64,000 nucleotides of DNA from Paraburkholderia sp. BL25I1N1 (GCF_003002025.1 NZ_PVZB01000010.1:220327-284326), one strand, 5' to 3'; shown: positions 24,401-33,564, counted from the stretch's first letter. Notes: generated by a model not told the origin, from the sequence alone. Numbers and translations: made by a program.

Positions 24401-25588
24401 TCAGCGCTCCTGCGGCACCCGCACCCAGCCTTCCATCAGCACCCGCGCGCTGCGGCTCATGATGGCCTTGGTGACGGTCCACTCGCCGCCGCGCTCGCTT
24501 GCCTCGGCGCCGACCCGCAACGTGCCCGATGGATGACCGAAGCGCACCGATTCTCTGGCGCCGCCGCCCGCCGCGAGATTCACCAGCGTGCCGGAAATCG
24601 CCGCCGCCGTGCCGATCGCTACGGCTGCGGTGCCCATCATTGCATGATGCAGCTTGCCCATGGACATCGCCCGCACCAGCAGATCGACATCGCCCGCGCC
24701 AATCTGCTTGCCGCTCGACGCCACATACGCAGCCGGTTTCGCGACGAACGCGACCTTCGGCGTATGCTGGCGCGTGGCGATCTCGTCGAGGTTCTTGATA
24801 AGCCCCATGCGCAACGCCCCATGCGCGCGAATCGTCTCGAACATCGCGAGCGCCTTGGCGTCGCTGTTGATGGCGTCCTGCAACTCCGTGCCCTTGTAGC
24901 CGATCGATTCCGCATCGACGAAGATGGTTGGAATGCCCGCGTTGATCATGGTCGCCTTCAGCGTGCCCACGCCCGGCACGTCCAGATCGTCCACCAGGTT
25001 GCCGGTCGGGAACATCGAGCCGCCCGCGCCCTCTTCTTCCGCGGCCGGATCCATGAATTCGAGCTGCACTTCCGCGGCCGGAAACGTCACGCCGTCGAGT
25101 TCGAAAGCGCCGGTTTCCTGCACGGCGCCGTCGGTCATCGGCACGTGTCCGATGATCGTCTTGCCGATGTTCGCCTGCCAGATGCGCACGACCGCGATGC
25201 CGTCGCGCGGAACGCGGCTCGGGTCGACGAGACCCGCGCTGATCGCGAACGGCCCGACCGCGGCGGAGAGATTGCCGCAATTGCCGGTCCAGTCGATGAA
25301 CGCCTTATCGATCGATACCTGCCCGAACAGGTAATCCACGTCGTGATCGGGCCGGCTGCTTTTGGCGATGATCACCGTCTTGCTGGTGCTCGATGTCGCG
25401 CCGCCCATGCCGTCGATCTGTTTGCCATACGGATCGGGGCTGCCGATCACACGCATCAGCAGCGCGTCGCGCGCGGCGCCGGGCACCTGGGCCGCTTCGG
25501 GCAAATCTTGCAGGCGGAAGAACACGCCCTTGCTGGTGCCGCCACGCATGTAGGTGGCTGGAATCTTGATCTGGGGTTGGTAGGCCAT
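24401..25588 (-). CDS. prpF: 2-methylaconitate cis-trans isomerase PrpF
   Basis: A 395-residue diaminopimelate-epimerase-fold protein. The opening IKIPATYMRGGTSKGVFF and DWTGNCGNLSAAVGPFAI, GTLKATMINAGIPTIFVDAESIGY are diagnostic for PrpF. It isomerises trans/cis 2-methylaconitate so that AcnD's product can be used in the methylcitrate cycle. The length is normal for the family. It follows acnD by 110 bases, an interval that carries a perfect 12-bp hairpin. Confidence 0.95.
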   Translation of the reverse strand: MAYQPQIKIPATYMRGGTSKGVFFRLQDLPEAAQVPGAARDALLMRVIGSPDPYGKQIDGMGGATSSTSKTVIIAKSSRPDHDVDYLFGQVSIDKAFIDWTGNCGNLSAAVGPFAISAGLVDPSRVPRDGIAVVRIWQANIGKTIIGHVPMTDGAVQETGAFELDGVTFPAAEVQLEFMDPAAEEEGAGGSMFPTGNLVDDLDVPGVGTLKATMINAGIPTIFVDAESIGYKGTELQDAINSDAKALAMFETIRAHGALRMGLIKNLDEIATRQHTPKVAFVAKPAAYVASSGKQIGAGDVDLLVRAMSMGKLHHAMMGTAAVAIGTAAAISGTLVNLAAGGGARESVRFGHPSGTLRVGAEASERGGEWTVTKAIMSRSARVLMEGWVRVPQER

Positions 25589-25612
25589 GAAAATCTTGTC
25601 CTGATATAGGCG

Positions 25613-25641
25613 GGTGACATGGCATAGCGTGCCATGTCACC
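25613..25641. repeat. Perfect 12-bp hairpin between acnD and prpF
   Basis: GGTGACATGGCA and TGCCATGTCACC are exact complements with loop TAGCG. There is no T-run. Placed between two co-directional genes, it may stabilise the upstream acnD message or reduce prpF expression. Confidence 0.85.
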
Positions 25642-25698
25642 CTGTCCCGCGTTGTAGCGTTCGCGCTTCAGGCGAAGCGATCCGAAAAACCAGCCACC

Positions 25699-28296
25699 TC
25701 AAGCCGCCTTCTTCGACGACTCGAGAAAGTCCTGCGCAAAGCGTTGCAGCACACCGCCGGCTTCGTAAATGGAAACCTCTTCGGCGGTGTCGAGCCGGCA
25801 CGTCACCGGCACCTCGACCCGCTCGCCGTTCCTGCGATGAATCACCAGCGTGAGGTCCGCGCCCGGCTTGCGCTCGCCGACCACATCGAACGTCTCCGTG
25901 CCGTCGATTGCCAGCGTGAGCCGGTTCACACCGGGCTTGAACTCCAGCGGCAGCACGCCCATGCCCACCAGATTCGTGCGGTGAATGCGCTCGAACCCTT
26001 CGGCGACGATCGCTTCCGCGCCAGCCAGACGCACGCCCTTCGCGGCCCAGTCACGCGACGAACCCTGGCCATAATCGGCACCGGCAATCACGATCAGCGG
26101 CTGCTTGCGTTCCATGTAGGTTTCGATCGCTTCCCACATGCGCGTGACCTTGCCCTCGGGTTCGATGCGCGCGAGCGATCCGGCTTTCACCTTGCCGTCT
26201 TCAAGCACCATCTCGTTCTTCAGCGTCGGGTTCGCGAAGGTGGCGCGCTGCGCCGTCAGGTGATCGCCACGGTGCGTCGCGTAGGAATTGAAGTCCTCTT
26301 CCGGCAAGCCCATCTTCGCCAGATATTCGCCCGAGGCGCTATCCGCCAGAATCGCGTTGGACGGCGACAGGTGATCGGTCGTGATGTTATCGCCGAGCAC
26401 GGCGAGCGGACGCATGCCTTTCAAGGTACGCTCACCGGCAAGCGCGCCTTCCCAATACGGCGGACGGCGAATGTACGTGCTCATCGGGCGCCAGTCGTAG
26501 AGCGGATTGGCTTTCTCGCCTGTATCGACGGAAACCGCGAACATCGGTTCATACACCTTGCGGAATTGCTCGGGCTTCACGCTCGACGCGACGATCGCGT
26601 CGATTTCCGCGTCCGACGGCCAGATGTCCTTCAGCGTGACGGCGTGGCCGTCGGCGTCGATACCGAGCACGTCTTTCTCGATGTCGAAACGGATCGTGCC
26701 CGCAATCGCATACGCCACCACCAGCGGTGGCGAAGCGAGGAACGCCTGCTTCGCGTACGGATGAATACGGCCGTCGAAGTTGCGGTTGCCCGACAGCACA
26801 GCGGTCGCATACAGATCGCACTCGACGATCTCCTTCTGGATCGCCGGATCCAGCGCACCCGACATGCCATTGCACGATGTGCACGCATACGCGACCACGC
26901 CGAAGCCCAGTTGCTCCAGTTCGGGCAACAGCCCGGCCTCTTCCAGATACAGCGTGACCGCCTTCGAGCCCGGCGCGAGCGAGGTCTTCGCCCACGGCTT
27001 GCGAGTCAGTCCGCGCCGGTTCGCGTTGCGCGCGAGCAAACCCGCGGCGATCATGTTGCGTGGGTTGTTGGTGTTCGTGCAGCTCGTGATCGCGGCGATG
27101 ATCACCGCGCCATCCGGCATCAAACCCGGTTCGTTCTCCACCTTGCCGCTGATGCCGCGCGCCGCCAGTTCCGACACCGGCAAACGGCGATGCGGATTCG
27201 ACGGACCGGCCAGTGTGCGCACCACAGTCGACAGATCGAACTTCAGCACGCGTTCGTATTCGGCATTAACGAGGCTGTCTGCCCACAGGCCGGTTTCCTT
27301 CGCATAGGTCTCCACCAACTTGACGAGTTCGTCGTCACGGCCGGTGAGCTTCAGATACTTGATGGTCTGTTCGTCGATCGAGAACATCGCGGCCGTGGCG
27401 CCGAATTCGGGCGCCATGTTGGCGATCGTCGCGCGATCGCCAAGCGTCAGATTGGCCGTGCCCGCGCCGTAGAATTCGAGGTACGCGCCCACCACTTTTT
27501 CCTTGCGCAGGAATTCGGTCAACGAGAGCACCACGTCGGTCGCCGTGATGCCTTCGGCCGGCTTGCCCGTCAGTTCCACGCCGACGATATCCGGCAGGCG
27601 CAAATACGACGCGCGCCCCAGCATCACGCTTTCCGCTTCGAGCCCGCCCACGCCGATCGCGATCACGCCGAGCGCGTCGACCATCGGCGTATGCGAGTCG
27701 GTGCCGACCAGCGTATCCGGAAACGCCACGCCGTCTTTCACCTGCACGACCGGGCTCATGCGCTCCAGGTTGATCTGATGCAGGATGCCGTTGCCCGGCG
27801 GAATCACGTCGACATTCCTGAACGCACGTTTGGTCCAGTTGATGAAATCGAAGCGGTCTTCGTTGCGGCGATCTTCGATCGCGCGGTTCTTCGCGAACGC
27901 GTCCGGATCGAAACCGCCGCACTCGACGGCCAGCGAATGATCCACCACGAGTTGAGTCGGCACTACCGGATTGACCAGCGCCGGATCGCCGCCTTGCGCT
28001 GCAATTGCATCGCGCAGGCCAGCAAGGTCGACGAGCGCCGTCTGGCCGAGAATGTCATGACACACCACGCGCGCCGGGAACCACGGAAAATCCAGCTCGC
28101 GCTTGCGTTCGATAATCTGCCTGAGCGACGCGGTCAACGTGACCGGATCGCAACGGCGCACGAGGTTTTCGGCCAGCACGCGCGACGTGTACGGCAGCTT
28201 GTCATAAGCGCCGGGCTGGATCGCGTCGACCGCGGCGCGCGTGTCGAAGAAATCGAGCTGGGTGCCGGGAAGGCGTTTGCGGTTTGCAGTATTCAT
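25699..28296 (-). CDS. acnD: Fe/S-dependent 2-methylisocitrate dehydratase AcnD
   Basis: An 865-residue aconitase-family enzyme that dehydrates 2-methylcitrate to 2-methylaconitate in propionate breakdown. The three iron-sulfur Cys are in SCTNTNNPRNM and ACTSCNGMSG. The swivel-domain GADYGQGSSRDWAAKG and IHRTNLVGMGVLPLEF segments are complete. The length fits AcnD (about 860), longer than PrpD, which is absent. The start ATG at 28296 gives MNTANRKRLPGTQLDFF; no clear ribosome site is seen. The frame remains open upstream without similarity. It lies downstream of prpC but is separated from it by an intrinsic terminator. Confidence 0.95.
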   Translation of the reverse strand: MNTANRKRLPGTQLDFFDTRAAVDAIQPGAYDKLPYTSRVLAENLVRRCDPVTLTASLRQIIERKRELDFPWFPARVVCHDILGQTALVDLAGLRDAIAAQGGDPALVNPVVPTQLVVDHSLAVECGGFDPDAFAKNRAIEDRRNEDRFDFINWTKRAFRNVDVIPPGNGILHQINLERMSPVVQVKDGVAFPDTLVGTDSHTPMVDALGVIAIGVGGLEAESVMLGRASYLRLPDIVGVELTGKPAEGITATDVVLSLTEFLRKEKVVGAYLEFYGAGTANLTLGDRATIANMAPEFGATAAMFSIDEQTIKYLKLTGRDDELVKLVETYAKETGLWADSLVNAEYERVLKFDLSTVVRTLAGPSNPHRRLPVSELAARGISGKVENEPGLMPDGAVIIAAITSCTNTNNPRNMIAAGLLARNANRRGLTRKPWAKTSLAPGSKAVTLYLEEAGLLPELEQLGFGVVAYACTSCNGMSGALDPAIQKEIVECDLYATAVLSGNRNFDGRIHPYAKQAFLASPPLVVAYAIAGTIRFDIEKDVLGIDADGHAVTLKDIWPSDAEIDAIVASSVKPEQFRKVYEPMFAVSVDTGEKANPLYDWRPMSTYIRRPPYWEGALAGERTLKGMRPLAVLGDNITTDHLSPSNAILADSASGEYLAKMGLPEEDFNSYATHRGDHLTAQRATFANPTLKNEMVLEDGKVKAGSLARIEPEGKVTRMWEAIETYMERKQPLIVIAGADYGQGSSRDWAAKGVRLAGAEAIVAEGFERIHRTNLVGMGVLPLEFKPGVNRLTLAIDGTETFDVVGERKPGADLTLVIHRRNGERVEVPVTCRLDTAEEVSIYEAGGVLQRFAQDFLESSKKAA

Positions 28297-28623
28297 GGCG
28301 TAGGGGACAAGACAGTAATGATCCGGGGACGATGGCGGCGGCCGATCACGATCGGCGGCCCCTTTTTTATGGCGTTTCCCTGGCGGGCCAGTCAGGCGGT
28401 ACGTGTAGTTTAGCGCGCGGCAGCATGCCGATCGGGTTTGCAGGCGGCCGCGCAAACGCGCCGCAAAAAACGGCCTTGGCTCGGGGTTTCAGAAAGCCAA
28501 GGCCCAACTTCATTGCGCCGCGCTCTTTAGACGCAATGGAGGAGAAACGCTTACTTGCGTGCGGTTATGCGCTCACCGATCGACCGCGATGAAGAGGCCA
28601 ATGAAGGCGGCTTCAAAGCGACC
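28297..28623. other. 327-base prpC-acnD intergenic region
   Basis: No gene is supported. It holds the minus-strand terminator at 28466-28504 and a second dyad GCCGATC/GATCGGC (28341-28356), followed on the plus strand by CCCCTTTTTT. A promoter for acnD should lie between them; TAAACT on the minus strand near 28405 is one weak -10 candidate. Confidence 0.65.
28466..28504 (-). terminator. Intrinsic terminator between prpC and acnD
   Basis: On the minus strand, GGCCTTGGCT pairs with AGCCAAGGCC (perfect 10-bp stem, 13-base loop) and is followed by G and TTTTTT. This is a textbook intrinsic terminator about 120 bases after the prpC stop. It would limit read-through from the prpC promoter into acnD-prpF. 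Confidence 0.9.
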
Positions 28624-29793
28624 TCAAACACGCTTCGCGAGCGGCACGAACGGCAGGTCGTCGGGTCCGGTGTAGTTCGCGCTCGGACGGATGATCTTGT
28701 TGTCGACGCGCTGCTCGATGATGTGCGCGCTCCAGCCGGCCGTGCGCGCGATCACGAAGAGCGGCGTGAACATTGCCGTGGGCACGCCCATCATGTGATA
28801 CGAGACCGCGCTGAACCAGTCCAGATTCGGGAACATCTTCTTCGCCTCCCACATCACCGACTCCAGCCGCTCGGCGATATTGAACAGCTTGCTGTTGCCG
28901 GCTTCCTTCGAAAGCTTTTTGGCGATTTCCTTGATGACCTTGTTGCGCGGATCGGAGATCGTGTACACCGGATGGCCGAAGCCGATCACCACTTCCTTGT
29001 TCTCGACGCGCTTTCTGATGTCGGCTTCGGCTTCGTCCGGCGTCTGGTAGCGCGACTGGATCTCGAACGCGACTTCATTGGCGCCACCGTGCTTCGGTCC
29101 GCGCAGCGCACCGATCGCGCCGGTGATGGCCGAATAGATATCCGAGCCCGTGCCGGCGATCACGCGGCCGGTGAAGGTCGATGCGTTGAATTCATGTTCG
29201 GCGTACAGGTTCAGCGACACGTGCATCGCGTCGACCCATGCCTTTGACGGTTCAACGCCGTGCAGCAGATGCAGGAAGTGGCCGCCGATCGAGTCGTCGT
29301 CGGTTTCCACTTCGATGCGCTTGCCGTTGTGCGAGTAGTGATACCAGTAAAGCAGCATCGAGCCGAGCGAGGCCATCAGCTTGTCGGCAATATCGCGCGC
29401 GCCCGGCAGGTTGTGATCGTCTTTCTCCGGCAGCACGGTGCCGAGCACCGACACGCCGGTGCGCATCACGTCCATCGGATGCGCGGCGGCCGGGATCCAC
29501 TCGAGCGCGGCCTTGACGTTGGCGGGCAGCCCGCGCAGCGCCTTCAGCTTCGTTTTGTACGCGGTCAGTTCGGCCTGGGTCGGCAGCTTTTCGTGCACGA
29601 GCAGATAGGCGATTTCTTCGAATTCGCAGGCGCTCGCGATATCCAGAATGTCGTAGCCGCGGTAATGCAGGTCGTTGCCTGTCTTGCCGACCGTGCAGAG
29701 GGCCGTGTTGCCCGCTGTCACGCCGGACAGGGCGACGGATTTCTTCGGCTTGAATGCGCCCGCGTTGGGCGTGCTGTTGTCTGCTTCGCTCAT
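28624..29793 (-). CDS. prpC: 2-methylcitrate synthase PrpC
   Basis: A 389-residue citrate-synthase-family enzyme condensing propionyl-CoA with oxaloacetate. Catalytic residues are in KHGGANEV (His), GFGHPVYTISDPR (His) and NLDWFSAVSYHMMG (Asp). The N-terminus KSVALSGVTAGNTALCTVG and overall length are those of PrpC rather than GltA. AGGAGA lies well placed before the ATG at 29793. Transcription is expected from the sigma-54 promoter at 29842-29857 under control of the divergent PrpR. The gene is followed by an intrinsic terminator. Confidence 0.95.
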   Translation of the reverse strand: MSEADNSTPNAGAFKPKKSVALSGVTAGNTALCTVGKTGNDLHYRGYDILDIASACEFEEIAYLLVHEKLPTQAELTAYKTKLKALRGLPANVKAALEWIPAAAHPMDVMRTGVSVLGTVLPEKDDHNLPGARDIADKLMASLGSMLLYWYHYSHNGKRIEVETDDDSIGGHFLHLLHGVEPSKAWVDAMHVSLNLYAEHEFNASTFTGRVIAGTGSDIYSAITGAIGALRGPKHGGANEVAFEIQSRYQTPDEAEADIRKRVENKEVVIGFGHPVYTISDPRNKVIKEIAKKLSKEAGNSKLFNIAERLESVMWEAKKMFPNLDWFSAVSYHMMGVPTAMFTPLFVIARTAGWSAHIIEQRVDNKIIRPSANYTGPDDLPFVPLAKRV

Positions 29794-29841
29794 GAGTTCG
29801 TCTCCTGATGCATGGGGGATGCTTTTGAACGCAGCCTGAAA

Positions 29842-29857
29842 TGCAAAGAACGGGCCA
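29842..29857 (-). promoter_or_regulatory. Sigma-54 (-24/-12) promoter of prpC
   Basis: On the minus strand the sequence reads TGGCCCG-TTCT-TTGCA. It matches the sigma-54 consensus TGGCACG-N4-TTGCW with one change (A to C), with the GG and GC dinucleotides at correct spacing. The start of prpC is 49 bases downstream. PrpR, encoded divergently, is a sigma-54 activator, so the site and regulator agree. Confidence 0.88.
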
Positions 29858-29923
29858 GCTGCTTCGACGCGCGCTAAGTGCCTGATTTCATAAGAGACAC
29901 GTGATCGCATTAACCGGCATTCA

Positions 29924-29955
29924 ATTTCACAACTGAAATGCTGATTTCAAATCAG
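29924..29955. promoter_or_regulatory. Two adjacent dyads, probable PrpR upstream activator sites
   Basis: ATTTCA-CAAC-TGAAAT (29924-29939) and CTGATTT-C-AAATCAG (29941-29955) are perfect palindromes. Each contains TGAAAT or GATTTCA elements, and a related CTGATTTCA occurs at 29882. They lie about 70-100 bases upstream of the prpC -24 element, the usual position for enhancer-binding proteins. The second dyad also overlaps the likely -35 of prpR, whose -10 may be CATAAT at 29969, so autorepression is possible. Binding by PrpR is inferred. Confidence 0.75.
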
Positions 29956-30012
29956 AAACGGATGCGCGCATAATAGACGCACTTCACCCGCCTCTTCGCG
30001 AGCCGCCCTCCC

Positions 30013-32004
30013 TTGAGCACACCTCTCTTCGAACCCGCCCAGCGCCCCCGCATCTGGGCCGTGAGTATCAGTCGACTGCGTGATCTGTTCTTCGACATCG
30101 CCGGCGAATACGTGGAACGCGCGGACTTACGCATCGTCTCGCACGGTTTCGAAGACGCCGTGCGCGAGATCGACGCCGCGGGCGCGGGCCGTCCGGATGT
30201 GGTGATTGCCGGCGGCTCGAACGGCGCGTATCTAAAGACGCGCGTGTCGGTGCCGGTGGTGCTGATCAGCCCGACCGGCTTCGACGTGATGCATGCGCTC
30301 GCGCGAGCACGGCGCGACGGCGCGAAGGTCGCGCTCGTCACGCACGGGAATACGCCTGACGAAGTGCGCCGCTTCGTCGCCGCTTACGCGCTCGACGTCA
30401 CGTTCGCCTCGTATCAATCGGCGCAGGACGCGGAGAGCGTCGTGCTCGATCTGCGCGATCGCGGCATCGACGTGGTGGTCGGTCCTGGCATGGTCACCGA
30501 TCTCGCGGCGAATGCCGGCATGGGCGCGGTGTTTCTGTATTCGCGCGCGTCGGTGCGCGCGGCCTTCGACACCGCGCTCGAAGTCGCCCAAGCCACGCGG
30601 CGCGAAACGGTCCGGCGTCAACGGCTCGACAATCTGCTGCAGCATCTGCGCGACGGCGTTGTCGCGCTCGACGCGCAAGGCCGCGTCGAAGCGATGAACC
30701 AGCGCCTCGCCGCCGTGCTCGGCGTCGACGCGGCGAAGGCCGTGGGCCGCGTGCTGCTCGAACTCGCGCCCGATCTCGCGGGCAGCCTGCCGGACGCCGA
30801 CGGCGACACCTTGTGCACGGTGCGTGGCGTGAGCTATGTCGTGCATCGCGGGCCGCTGGCGAGCAGCGGCGCGGCGGCGGGCACGGTGCTGACGTTTCAG
30901 GAATCGCGCGCGGTCGAACGGCTCGACCGGACCTTGCGCTCACGCCAACGCGTGCAGCAGTTCAGCGCGCGTTACCGGCTCGACGATATCGTCGGCGCGT
31001 CCGAATCGATCGAACGCGTGCGCGCGCTCGTGAGACGCTACGCGCGCTCGGACGCGACTGCGTTGATTCTCGGCGAAAGCGGCACGGGCAAGGAGATGGT
31101 CGCGCAGAGCATGCATCAGTTGAGCGCGCGGCGCGACTTCGCCTTCGTCGCGATCAATTGCGGCGCGTTTCCAGAGGCGCTGCTGGAGAGCGAACTGTTC
31201 GGCTACGAGGAAGGCGCTTTCACCGGCGCGCGCAAGGGCGGCAAGGCGGGGCTGATCGAAGTGGCGCACCGTGGCACGCTGTTTCTCGATGAAATCGGCG
31301 AAATGCCGCTGTCGCTGCAAAGCCGGCTACTGCGTGTGCTGCAAGAGCGTGAAGTGGTGCGGCTCGGATCGACTGAGCCGACGCGGGTGGATATTCGCGT
31401 GGTCGCGGCAACGCATCGCGCGTTGACCGAGGGCATCGAAGCGGGCAGCTTTCGCGCGGACCTGTACTACCGGCTCAACATTTTGAGCATCGCGCTGCCG
31501 CCGCTGCGCGAGCGGCCGACCGATCTGCTGCCGCTCGCCGTCGAACTGCTACTGCAAGCCACCGCGCGCGAACCGAGGCTCGCGGCGCGCCTGCCTGACG
31601 CGGCCGCCGCCGGGCGCCTGCTTGCCGCGCTCGCGGAGCCGCTCAAGCGCTACGCGTGGCCGGGCAACGTGCGTGAATTGCAGAACGTGATCGAACGGAT
31701 CGCTGTCGAACTCGCCGATGCGAATGCCGAAGCCAATGCAGATGCGGACGCGGGCGCGATGTCGGAACACGTTGCCGAACCGGTTCTCACCCGCGACATG
31801 CTGCGCACGGTCGCGCCTGAAATAATCGAGCCGCACGCGCGCACGAAAAAAGCCGCGCTGACCCTGCGCGAACGCAGCCGTCACGTGGAAGCCGACGAAA
31901 TCCGCGCCGCGCTCGCCGCGCACGACGGCGATCGCGACGCGGTCTGCGAGGCGCTCGGCATCAGCAAGACGACGTTATGGCGGAAGCTGAGCGCGACGCA
32001 GTAG
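30013..32004 (+). CDS. prpR: Propionate catabolism operon regulator PrpR (sigma-54 activator)
   Basis: A 663-residue enhancer-binding protein. The PrpR_N sensor domain spans about residues 12-190 (family ligand 2-methylcitrate), followed by a PAS-like segment (about 205-300) and the AAA+ domain from about 325. Walker A is GESGTGKE; the sigma-54 contact loop is ELFGYEEGAFTGA. GTLFLDEIGEMPLSLQ is Walker B, and the C-terminal Fis-type HTH is DAVCEALGISKTTLWRKL. It starts with TTG at 30013. It drives the divergent prpC promoter. Its last 44 bases overlap the 3' end of the convergent small AraC gene. Confidence 0.95.
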   Translation: MSTPLFEPAQRPRIWAVSISRLRDLFFDIAGEYVERADLRIVSHGFEDAVREIDAAGAGRPDVVIAGGSNGAYLKTRVSVPVVLISPTGFDVMHALARARRDGAKVALVTHGNTPDEVRRFVAAYALDVTFASYQSAQDAESVVLDLRDRGIDVVVGPGMVTDLAANAGMGAVFLYSRASVRAAFDTALEVAQATRRETVRRQRLDNLLQHLRDGVVALDAQGRVEAMNQRLAAVLGVDAAKAVGRVLLELAPDLAGSLPDADGDTLCTVRGVSYVVHRGPLASSGAAAGTVLTFQESRAVERLDRTLRSRQRVQQFSARYRLDDIVGASESIERVRALVRRYARSDATALILGESGTGKEMVAQSMHQLSARRDFAFVAINCGAFPEALLESELFGYEEGAFTGARKGGKAGLIEVAHRGTLFLDEIGEMPLSLQSRLLRVLQEREVVRLGSTEPTRVDIRVVAATHRALTEGIEAGSFRADLYYRLNILSIALPPLRERPTDLLPLAVELLLQATAREPRLAARLPDAAAAGRLLAALAEPLKRYAWPGNVRELQNVIERIAVELADANAEANADADAGAMSEHVAEPVLTRDMLRTVAPEIIEPHARTKKAALTLRERSRHVEADEIRAALAAHDGDRDAVCEALGISKTTLWRKLSATQ

Positions 32005-32398
32005 GCGTGCCGTTCAAGCTATTCAAGCCGCTAGCGCCATTCGCTGCGCTCGTCCCACCATGCCGCGCCGCATTGGCCGCGGCCCGCGCGATGAACATGC
32101 TGGGCGTCATGCCGCAGCATCGCTTGAAATGTCGGCCGAAGTGGCTTTGGTCGAAGAAACCGACCTCCGTCGCCACCACCGATCCCGGCACCCCTTCGAG
32201 CAGCAGCGTCTGCGCGCGCTGGATCCGCAGCCCGCACAAATAGCGGTACGGCGATGAGCCGTATTGCTGCCGGAACACGGTGGCGAAACGCGACACGCTG
32301 AGCGCGGACAGCGCGGCGAGTTGGGCGAGCGTGACCGGTTCGTCGAAGTGAGCTTCGATGAAAGCGCGGGCCGCGTTGAGGCTGATGGACTGTTTCAT
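31961..32398 (-). CDS. Small HTH-only AraC-family regulator of the opine-type operon
   Basis: A 145-residue protein that is essentially only the AraC DNA-binding domain: MKQSISLNAARAFIEAHFDEPVTLAQLAAL, then SRFATVFRQQYGSSPYRYL, and ATEVGFFDQSHFGRHFKRCCGMTPSMF. There is no sensor domain. The last 35 residues are a Ser/Ala/Asn-rich tail encoded opposite the prpR 3' end. The start overlaps the FAD oxidase stop as ATGA (32395-32398), so it is the last gene of a ten-gene operon and presumably its regulator. Confidence 0.85.
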   Translation of the reverse strand: MKQSISLNAARAFIEAHFDEPVTLAQLAALSALSVSRFATVFRQQYGSSPYRYLCGLRIQRAQTLLLEGVPGSVVATEVGFFDQSHFGRHFKRCCGMTPSMFIARAAANAARHGGTSAANGASGLNSLNGTPTASRSASAITSSC

Positions 32399-33564
32399 GA
32401 CGTCACGATGGTCGAGCGGGCCGCCGGTTGTTTCGTGAAACGCCGGATGGAAAACGCGTCGAGAGGAATCGCCGTGCTGCCCGTATCGACGAGTTCCGCC
32501 AGCGTTTCGCCTACGCCCGGGCCGATCTGAAACCCCGACCCGCTGAAGCCGAACGCGTAGAACAAACCGTCGACCTGACCGCTTGGACCGATCACCGGCT
32601 CGCTGTCGGGCAGATAGCTTTCCACGCCGCTCCATACGCGAATCACATGCAGCGGCGCCAACGCGGGCACGAGCTGGCGCATCTGCGCGAGTTGCCGCAC
32701 GGTGTTGATCGGCAACACGGAAGCGCGGCTCGTCACGGCGTCGGCGGGACCGGCAGGACCGCCGCCGACGATGATGTTGCCGCGCGGAATCTGGCGAAAA
32801 TAAATGCTCTCCTCCTTGATCGACGTGAACACGCCCACCGACGACTTGAACACGTACGGCACCGGCTCCGTCACGCACATTTGCGGTCCGCGCGCGGTGA
32901 GCGGCGCGGATTCGCCGAACTGTTCGGTCAACCGGCACGCCCACGCGCCGGCGCAGATCACGAGTTGCGCCGCCCAATACACGTCGCCGCGCGCGCTTTC
33001 CACGCGAAACCGGCTACCGTCTTTTTCGACGCGCACGATCTCCGCGTCCTCGATCACCCGCGCGCCCAGCCGGGCCGCCGCGCGGCCGAACGCGGGCGCG
33101 GCGAGGCGCGGATTGGCGTGGCCGTCGAGCGGAGAGATCGAAGCCGCCAGCACCTCGCGGCCGAGAAACGGAAAGCGCCTGAACAGCGCTTCGCCGTGCA
33201 GCACTTCGAGTTCGAGACCGTAGGCGCGGGCGTCGATCGCGTACTGGTCGAAATTCTCCACGTCCTTCTGGTGGTAGCACACGCGCGTATGACCCGACGG
33301 CAGAAACTCGATGTCCTCGCCGAGCAGTTCCGTGGAACGTTGCCAGGTACGCAGCGCGCGGTTCGCCATCGCCAGTTGCGACAACGCACGGCCCTGACGG
33401 CGAACGCCGCCGAAGTTCACGCCGCTCGCCTGCTGACCGGTGAGCCCGCGTTCGAGCAGAATCACCGAACGGTTGCGCTGGCGCAGGAAGAACGCTGTCG
33501 TCGTTCCAACGATACCGCCGCCAATCACGATCACATCGGCTTCGTTCGCGGTCGTCGCGCTCAT
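32395..33564 (-). CDS. DadA/HcnC-type FAD oxidase subunit (beta)
   Basis: A 389-residue FAD-dependent amine oxidase-like subunit. The dinucleotide motif is VIVIGGGIVGTTTAFFL; the family GSGVNFGG-like segment reads QQASGVNFGGVRRQGR; the C-terminal flavin segment is GLFYAFGFSGSGFQIGPGVGE. It resembles HcnC and the beta subunits of opine, D-hydroxyproline and sarcosine-type dehydrogenases. It overlaps the 460-residue alpha subunit gene by four bases. It probably oxidises a C-N bond of a secondary amine or D-amino acid; substrate unknown. Confidence 0.88.
   Translation of the reverse strand: MSATTANEADVIVIGGGIVGTTTAFFLRQRNRSVILLERGLTGQQASGVNFGGVRRQGRALSQLAMANRALRTWQRSTELLGEDIEFLPSGHTRVCYHQKDVENFDQYAIDARAYGLELEVLHGEALFRRFPFLGREVLAASISPLDGHANPRLAAPAFGRAAARLGARVIEDAEIVRVEKDGSRFRVESARGDVYWAAQLVICAGAWACRLTEQFGESAPLTARGPQMCVTEPVPYVFKSSVGVFTSIKEESIYFRQIPRGNIIVGGGPAGPADAVTSRASVLPINTVRQLAQMRQLVPALAPLHVIRVWSGVESYLPDSEPVIGPSGQVDGLFYAFGFSGSGFQIGPGVGETLAELVDTGSTAIPLDAFSIRRFTKQPAARSTIVTS

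Noticed and set aside
24209..25609. 466-codon open frame opposite prpF
   Set aside because: PrpF is diagnostic on the minus strand; the reverse frame is compositionally an artefact.
25744..28413. Very long open frame (889 codons) on the plus strand opposite acnD
   Set aside because: It mirrors a clearly conserved aconitase-family gene, is His/Arg-rich as expected of the reverse strand of GC-rich codons, and has no domain or ribosome site.
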